DNA of 64,000 nt, taken from assembly GCA_001870995.2 (NCBI GenBank), contig MLAV02000016.1, forward strand, positions 62,001 through 126,000, written 5' to 3'. Each line of letters starts with the position of its first letter. Within the stretch, counting starts at the first letter, position 1. The translations under genes and the position numbers were made by a program. This document shows positions 59,867 through 64,000 of the stretch, piece by piece. A model generated the notes under the pieces. It did no database searches. It saw only the letters and a program-made list of their open reading frames with translations, and had not been told where the DNA came from. The DNA comes from Chitinophaga sp. CB10 (GTDB lineage Bacteria > Bacteroidota > Bacteroidia > Chitinophagales > Chitinophagaceae).

Positions 59867-59867
59867 C

Positions 59868-60848
59868 ATGCTGCAGGATGCTCATCACCGTATTATCAAC
59901 TATGTACGGCTGTCGGTAACCGACCGCTGTAACCTCCGCTGCACCTATTGCATGCCGGAGAAGATGCAGTTTGAGCAACATGGTAATATCCTGTCCGACG
60001 AGGAAATCCTCCGGTTGATGAAGCTCCTGGCCTTCGACGGTGTTAACAAAATCCGCATCACCGGCGGCGAGCCATTTATGCGGCCAGGCCTGATACTGCT
60101 CCTGGAAAAAATAAAACGCATACCCGGTATTACGGATATTTCCATTACCACCAACGGCGTACTCACTAAAAAATACATTCCCGCACTGCGGAACCTGGGC
60201 ATACGCCATATTAACCTCAGCCTGGATACCCTGCAGGAACAAAGGTTTACGCAGATCACCCGCCGCGATAAATTCCATGCCGTGATGGACAGCTTCCATA
60301 CGATGCTGGAACATGATATGCAGGTGAAAGTGAACATGGTTGTGATGGAAAATGTGAACACCGATGAAATCATCGACTTTGCACGGCTTACCGAGCAGCA
60401 AAACGTAGGTATCCGCTATATTGAAGAAATGCCGTTTAACGGCCAGGACAAAGGATTCTCGGGCGTCAGCTGGGATTACCACCGCATCCTGGCTGCCATC
60501 AGCGAGCATTATCCTTTGGAGAAGCTGCAGGACGCGCCGCATTCTACTTCCGTTAACTATAAAATTCCCGGATTCCAGGGCGCCATCGGCGTTATCCCTG
60601 CCTATAGCCGTACTTTCTGCGGCACCTGCAACCGGCTGCGTATATCCGCTACCGGTGGGTTAAAGACCTGCCTGTACGGCAATTCCATGCTGAATGTACG
60701 GGACCTGATGCGCAATCCCGAATTCACGGATATGCATATACGAAACGGCATACAAGGAGCAGTAAAGGAAAAATATATCGATGGCAGGGAAGCGGAGAAG
60801 CATTATCTCACGGGGATTATGGAGAGTATGTCGCTGATAGGGGGATAG
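59868..60848 (+). CDS. moaA: GTP 3',8-cyclase MoaA
   Basis: A 326-residue radical SAM enzyme that begins Moco synthesis. The cluster-binding CNLRCTYC motif has Cys21, Cys25 and Cys28; the C-terminal second cluster has CGTCNRLRISATGGLKTC. DRCNLRCTYCMPE, ITGGEPFMRPG and FNGQDK-type segments are family signatures. The frame continues to 59811, but the ATG at 59868 is one base after the preceding stop and gives the normal length. It follows the small gene at 59495. Confidence 0.96.
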   Translation: MLQDAHHRIINYVRLSVTDRCNLRCTYCMPEKMQFEQHGNILSDEEILRLMKLLAFDGVNKIRITGGEPFMRPGLILLLEKIKRIPGITDISITTNGVLTKKYIPALRNLGIRHINLSLDTLQEQRFTQITRRDKFHAVMDSFHTMLEHDMQVKVNMVVMENVNTDEIIDFARLTEQQNVGIRYIEEMPFNGQDKGFSGVSWDYHRILAAISEHYPLEKLQDAPHSTSVNYKIPGFQGAIGVIPAYSRTFCGTCNRLRISATGGLKTCLYGNSMLNVRDLMRNPEFTDMHIRNGIQGAVKEKYIDGREAEKHYLTGIMESMSLIGG

Positions 60849-60971
60849 TTAAATGTCTCCTTGTTCGATGGAAGGAGGATTTCAATAAGACCAGCAAATT
60901 GACAACGCTTTCTTTCCCATAATACCAGCAACCCCGCGTTCCTTCCACCCCACCCGCACATGTACACCGTC

Positions 60972-61712
60972 CTATTTCAACAACATCCTCACCCCCGCAT
61001 ACAATATCAGCAAAGCTGTAGCAGCCGCCACCCACTTCGGTTTCAGCACTTTCGCACTCAGCCGCGCTCCTATCTGCCCGCCGATGATCACCGCCAGCAA
61101 CAACGGAAAGACCACCTCCCAGTTAAAAACAATCTGCTTTTTGGCCACCTGCCCCAGGATGCCGGAAATAGAGTTCACCAGGATAAAAAAGCTACTGAGG
61201 CCGGCAATATTTTTTGACGTATCGTACTTTCCCAATTTCAGTACAGGCGCCAGGTAGATACCTCCCCCGATCCCTGTCATACCCGATAGCAGCCCAATTC
61301 CGCCTCCTATCAGTCCGTACAGGTAGCCATTACTTTGCCTTACCTCCTCGCTGGCTTTATTTCTCTCAAAAAATAACCGATAACACATACAAACCGCCGC
61401 AAGGGTTAAAGCTAATCCCAGCAACAGGAAAAACGTTTCCTGCTTTAACGGCAGGTAACTGCCCACAAAGGCCATGGGCACGCTGATGAGCGAGAGCTGC
61501 CAGGCTTTCTTCATTGGCAGGTGCCCCTGTTTGTAGAAGTGATATACCCCGCCGGTAACCACGGCGATGTTGCAGAGCAACGCGGTTGATTTCATAAGCT
61601 GGAAATCCATGCCCCAGAGGGCCAGGATAGCGAGGTAGCTGGAGCCGCCGCCAAAGCCGGCCGCGGAGTAGAGCAAGGCTACCAGGAAAAACAAGAGGCA
61701 GAGTGTCAGCAC
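60972..61712 (-). CDS. TauE/SafE-family sulfite exporter-like permease
   Basis: A membrane protein of about 246 residues with roughly eight hydrophobic helices in two repeats (YSAAGFGGGSSYLAILALWG and GLIGGGIGLLSGMTGIGGGIYLAPVL), typical of the TauE/SafE family, which is linked to export of sulfite, sulfoacetate or related anions. The start is uncertain. The longest frame begins with the ATG at 61781 and would overlap the E1-like gene by 59 bp, while a GTG at 61712 leaves a 10-bp gap and starts right before the first helix; I chose the GTG. It shares the strand of the E1-like gene and may be co-transcribed with it. Confidence 0.8.
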   Translation of the reverse strand: MLTLCLLFFLVALLYSAAGFGGGSSYLAILALWGMDFQLMKSTALLCNIAVVTGGVYHFYKQGHLPMKKAWQLSLISVPMAFVGSYLPLKQETFFLLLGLALTLAAVCMCYRLFFERNKASEEVRQSNGYLYGLIGGGIGLLSGMTGIGGGIYLAPVLKLGKYDTSKNIAGLSSFFILVNSISGILGQVAKKQIVFNWEVVFPLLLAVIIGGQIGARLSAKVLKPKWVAAATALLILYAGVRMLLK

Positions 61713-61722
61713 TTGATGTGGA

Positions 61723-62805
61723 TTAGTAAGTGGCCATGGTATCGTCGATGGTGCATGCCCAGGCATGGATGCCGCCTTCAACGTTATAGATATCCTTCAC
61801 CCCCAGTTCCAGCAACCGCTGCGCCACGGCCCTGCTTCGCATACCGTGGTGGCATAGTACGGCCACCGGCGCGCTGATGTCTAATGTAGGAAACTGCTGC
61901 AACACCTGTCCCATTGGGATGTGCACCGCCTGCGGCAGGTGGCATATCTCCCACTCATCGTCTTCGCGCACATCCAGCAGGAGGAACTTTTTGCCCGTCG
62001 CAATCCAATCCTGCAGCTGCTGCACGTTGAGCGGCTGCACGCCGGCAACGGCGCATACATCCTGGTGGTAATCCGGCAGTAAGGTTTTGAGCTGCCTGTT
62101 TTCCTCCACGGGCTGGAAGTTAAAAATATGCTGCATGTTGTGCAGGGTATCGATTGTCATGAGCTGATTGCGCAGGGGCGTACCGATACCGGTGATGATT
62201 TTCACCACTTCGTTTGCCTGGTAGGTACCGATGATGCCGGGCAGCACCCCCAGCACGCCAATCTCGCTGCAGTTCAGCATTTCACCCTGCTCCGGCGCTT
62301 CGGGGAAAATACAGCGGTAGGTAGCGCCGCCCTGGTAGTTGAACACGCTCACCTGGCCTTCGTATTTGTAAATAGCGCCATAGACGAGCGGTTTGCCTGC
62401 TATCACGCAGGCGTCGTTGATGAGGTAGCGGGTACCGAAATTGTCGGTACAATCTACGATCACATCATATTTTTCTATCAGGGAGATGGCATTGTCTACC
62501 GTGATCCAGGTATCGTGCATGATTATTTCGATCTCGGGGTTCAGCTGGTGCAGCCGGTGCGCTGCCAGCTTTACCTTCGGTTTTCCCTGGTCTGCCGTGG
62601 TGTAAAGCACCTGCCGTTGCAGGTTGGTGATGGATACATTGTCGTGCTCCACAATACCGATGCGGCCTACGCCCATGGCGGTCAGGTATTGCAACACAGG
62701 CACACCTAAGCCGCCGGCGCCTATCACCAGTACGGATGCGTTTTGCAGCATCTGCTGCTTTTCAGGTCCAAATCCTTCCAGTCTTGTCTGCCGGTCGTAA
62801 CGCAT
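61723..62805 (-). CDS. MoeB/ThiF-like E1 enzyme fused to a rhodanese domain
   Basis: A 360-residue protein with an N-terminal E1-like ATP-binding domain and a C-terminal rhodanese domain. ADENYLATION features are SVLVIGAGGLGVPVLQYL, the NLQRQVLY turn and VDCTDNFGTRYLINDA. LNCSEIGVLG carries the expected catalytic Cys. The rhodanese domain (about 262-355) has LLLDVREDDEWEICHLPQAVHIP and the active loop CHHGMRS. It should activate MoaD or ThiS by adenylation and supply sulfur, as in MoeZ-like proteins. The zinc tetracysteine of MoeB is missing (TYRC instead of CxxC, and no second CxxC). Confidence 0.93.
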   Translation of the reverse strand: MRYDRQTRLEGFGPEKQQMLQNASVLVIGAGGLGVPVLQYLTAMGVGRIGIVEHDNVSITNLQRQVLYTTADQGKPKVKLAAHRLHQLNPEIEIIMHDTWITVDNAISLIEKYDVIVDCTDNFGTRYLINDACVIAGKPLVYGAIYKYEGQVSVFNYQGGATYRCIFPEAPEQGEMLNCSEIGVLGVLPGIIGTYQANEVVKIITGIGTPLRNQLMTIDTLHNMQHIFNFQPVEENRQLKTLLPDYHQDVCAVAGVQPLNVQQLQDWIATGKKFLLLDVREDDEWEICHLPQAVHIPMGQVLQQFPTLDISAPVAVLCHHGMRSRAVAQRLLELGVKDIYNVEGGIHAWACTIDDTMATY

Positions 62806-62846
62806 TGGGTTCAGTATTAGAAATGATCCTTAAAGGTAATAAATCG

Positions 62847-63383
62847 CTATACTTTTTTGTACATCATGACGATGTCGGAGAATACGCCCGGCGTAATTTC
62901 GATGCCGTCAGGGATGCGGCCGGCTTCCTGGAAGCCGAAGTTGCGGTAGAGTTGTATGGCTTTTTCGTTGGCGGCGGCTACCTGCAGGGTGATCAGCCAG
63001 AGGTCGTCATGCTCTTCCACCCAGCGCAGCATGGCCGTCATGAGGCGGCGGCCTACGCCCATGTTCTGATAGGCTTTAGCTACGCCTATACCCATTTCAC
63101 CCACGTGGGTGCGTTTGTCGTGTCCGGTGTTATCCACATTCACTGCCCCGATGATCTGGCCTTTGACCTCTGCTACCAGCAGCAGCTGCCGGGGTTTATC
63201 GATATGCGATTTAATGAAGGCTTCCTCCCCCTCTACATCCAGCTCCATGGCTTCGCTGTGGTTAAACAGGAGAAAATCTGTTTCCGCAGTCATGCGCTGG
63301 TAGTTGGCCAGGAGTCCGGCAGCATCATTGAGGCGGGCCGGCCGTATGATCAACTCTTCTCCGTTCGGTAAAAAATGTCGCAT
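62847..63383 (-). CDS. GNAT-family N-acetyltransferase
   Basis: A 178-residue GNAT acetyltransferase. The central motif VGEMGIGVAKAYQNMGVGRRLMTAMLRWVEEHDDLWLITLQVAAANEKAIQLYRNFGFQEAGR contains the acetyl-CoA loop (QNMGVGRRL) and the C-terminal beta-strand motif. The acceptor is unknown. It lies between the E1-like gene (41 bp downstream) and a terminator at 63401-63420 upstream, so it has its own promoter or shares the Moco unit on the left. No other function is evident. Confidence 0.92.
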   Translation of the reverse strand: MRHFLPNGEELIIRPARLNDAAGLLANYQRMTAETDFLLFNHSEAMELDVEGEEAFIKSHIDKPRQLLLVAEVKGQIIGAVNVDNTGHDKRTHVGEMGIGVAKAYQNMGVGRRLMTAMLRWVEEHDDLWLITLQVAAANEKAIQLYRNFGFQEAGRIPDGIEITPGVFSDIVMMYKKV

Positions 63384-63400
63384 GCTACGAAAATAAAAAA

Positions 63401-63420
63401 AGCGACCGTTTCCGGTCGCT
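63401..63420 (-). terminator. Terminator after the cytochrome c gene
   Basis: A perfect 8-bp stem (63401-63408 with 63413-63420) with a TTTC loop is followed on the minus strand by a T6 tract (63400-63395). It ends the leftward cytochrome c gene that stops at 63447. Confidence 0.85.
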
Positions 63421-63446
63421 GATTGTTTTAAACCTTACTAAAATTT

Positions 63447-63746
63447 TTATGATGCCTTGGCATTTGTTTTTACAAAGTCGAGCACAGCTGCCTTCTGGTC
63501 GTCGTTCAGTTTGGCTTTGCGGGCCATCCTGTCAATAATACCCGGCCATTTTTCAGCGGTGCGGGTTTCAGGCCATTTGTAACCATGACATTTATTGCAG
63601 TTCTGGCGATAGACCGTTTTCCCTTCAGAATCCGGGTATTTGGAGAAAGCGGCTTCCGTAGCGGCTGCTTTATCCGGATTGGCGGCGCCTTTACTGCAAC
63701 CCCAAAGCAATATTGCGATTACTGATAACTGGAGTAGTGTTTTCAT
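63447..63746 (-). CDS. Monohaem c-type cytochrome lipoprotein
   Basis: A 99-residue lipoprotein (LLWGC, Cys17) with a single covalent haem site CNKCH (Cys50, Cys53, His54) and a candidate distal Met74 (IDRMARK). The rest is a short helical cytochrome c fold ending KAAVLDFVKTNAKAS. It would carry electrons at the outer face of a membrane. The start ATG at 63746 is the only sensible one. It is flanked by a terminator on the left and 66 bp of intergenic DNA before serS on the right. Confidence 0.9.
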   Translation of the reverse strand: MKTLLQLSVIAILLWGCSKGAANPDKAAATEAAFSKYPDSEGKTVYRQNCNKCHGYKWPETRTAEKWPGIIDRMARKAKLNDDQKAAVLDFVKTNAKAS

Positions 63747-63812
63747 AAAGCTTTTTTGAATATATCAGATTAATTGACCATACTCAAGGTAAAGATTTTT
63801 TATGAATTACAG

Positions 63813-64000
63813 CTATTGGATCTTTCCGGCGCCGAAATAAGCCTGTAAAACCGCCGGGATGGCAATACCATCCTCATGCTGGTTATTTTCCAGGATGCAG
63901 GCCATGATGCGTGGCAATGCCAGGGAGCTGCCGTTGAGCGTGTGTAACAGCTGCGGTTTGCCGTTACCTTCCTTGAAGCGGATCTTGCAGCGGTTGCTCT
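63813..64000 (-). CDS. serS: Seryl-tRNA synthetase, C-terminal end (partial)
   Basis: The minus strand from 64000 to the TAG at 63813-63815 encodes 61 residues that end the protein, including LHTLNGSSLALPRIMACILENNQ and IPAVLQAYFGAGKI, the last class II synthetase motif (motif 3 with its Arg) of SerRS. The rest lies beyond the window. The enzyme charges tRNA-Ser. It is leftward, in line with the cytochrome c gene. Confidence 0.94.
   Translation of the reverse strand, partial: SNRCKIRFKEGNGKPQLLHTLNGSSLALPRIMACILENNQHEDGIAIPAVLQAYFGAGKIQ

Noticed and set aside
60869..60947. Inverted repeat TGGAAGGA/TCCTTCCA between moaA and TauE/SafE as a terminator
   Set aside because: The arms are 8 bp and 62 bases apart with no T-run; a stable hairpin is unlikely.

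Overview
The window looks like chromosomal DNA of a Bacteroidota member, most likely a Chitinophaga-like Chitinophagaceae. It carries a SusC/SusD pair with a FecR-type anti-sigma factor and ECF sigma factor, CarboxypepD_reg-fused TonB receptors, many lipoproteins, a DUF1800/DUF1501 pair, an M13 peptidase, and promoters of the Bacteroidota TAnnTTTG type. No rRNA, tRNA, CRISPR array, insertion sequence or prophage was recognised. Genes are dense and on both strands, and many transcription units end in clear hairpin terminators.

Layout. 0-2.3 kb: the end of an unidentified gene, an ElaA-type acetyltransferase and a ModF-like tandem ABC ATPase. 2.3-21.2 kb: a giant alpha-2-macroglobulin lipoprotein and penicillin-binding protein 1C. 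These two often sit side by side, but here they are separated by a glycan-uptake locus (SusD, SusC, ECF sigma, FecR, a GDSL-EEP fusion and a GH3 beta-glucosidase). 21.3-26.2 kb: an operon of a membrane protein, a group III truncated haemoglobin and RarA, then an M13 metallopeptidase and a YHS lipoprotein. 26.3-34.0 kb: a candidate phosphate-starvation module with a surface lipoprotein, a TonB receptor, an unknown 132-residue protein, a PlcP/LpxH-like metallophosphoesterase, and a PhoU-like (DUF47) protein with a Pit phosphate transporter. 34.1-39.1 kb: RfbA, GalE, the C-terminal half of transketolase, and a second ECF sigma / anti-sigma-like / periplasmic protein set. 39.2-41.2 kb: a small operon with an MBL hydrolase, an AraC regulator and an NTF2-like protein. 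41.3-47.2 kb: the cell-shape operon mreB-mreC-mreD-PBP2-rodA. 47.5-53.5 kb: purD, POT and OPT peptide transporters and a small lipoprotein. 53.5-56.2 kb: DUF1501 and DUF1800 proteins. 56.2-62.8 kb: a molybdenum cofactor cluster (moeA, moaC, mobA, moaE, moaD, a small conserved protein, moaA, TauE/SafE, MoeB-like E1 with rhodanese). 62.8-64 kb: a GNAT acetyltransferase, a monohaem cytochrome c lipoprotein and the end of serS.

The most interesting signal is regulatory. Three intergenic regions within about 2 kb (around 30.6, 31.2 and 32.2 kb) each hold TTAA-cored hexamers repeated at exactly 11-bp steps, the architecture of PhoB/PhoP boxes. In all three the nearest hexamer starts 19 bases from the TTTG of a leftward -7-like element. 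The genes so marked are a TonB receptor with its lipoprotein, an unknown protein and a PlcP-like metallophosphoesterase, next to the phosphate transporter. I infer a phosphate-starvation regulon that joins outer-membrane scavenging with possible phospholipid remodelling. The functions are inferred from families and geometry and have not been tested.
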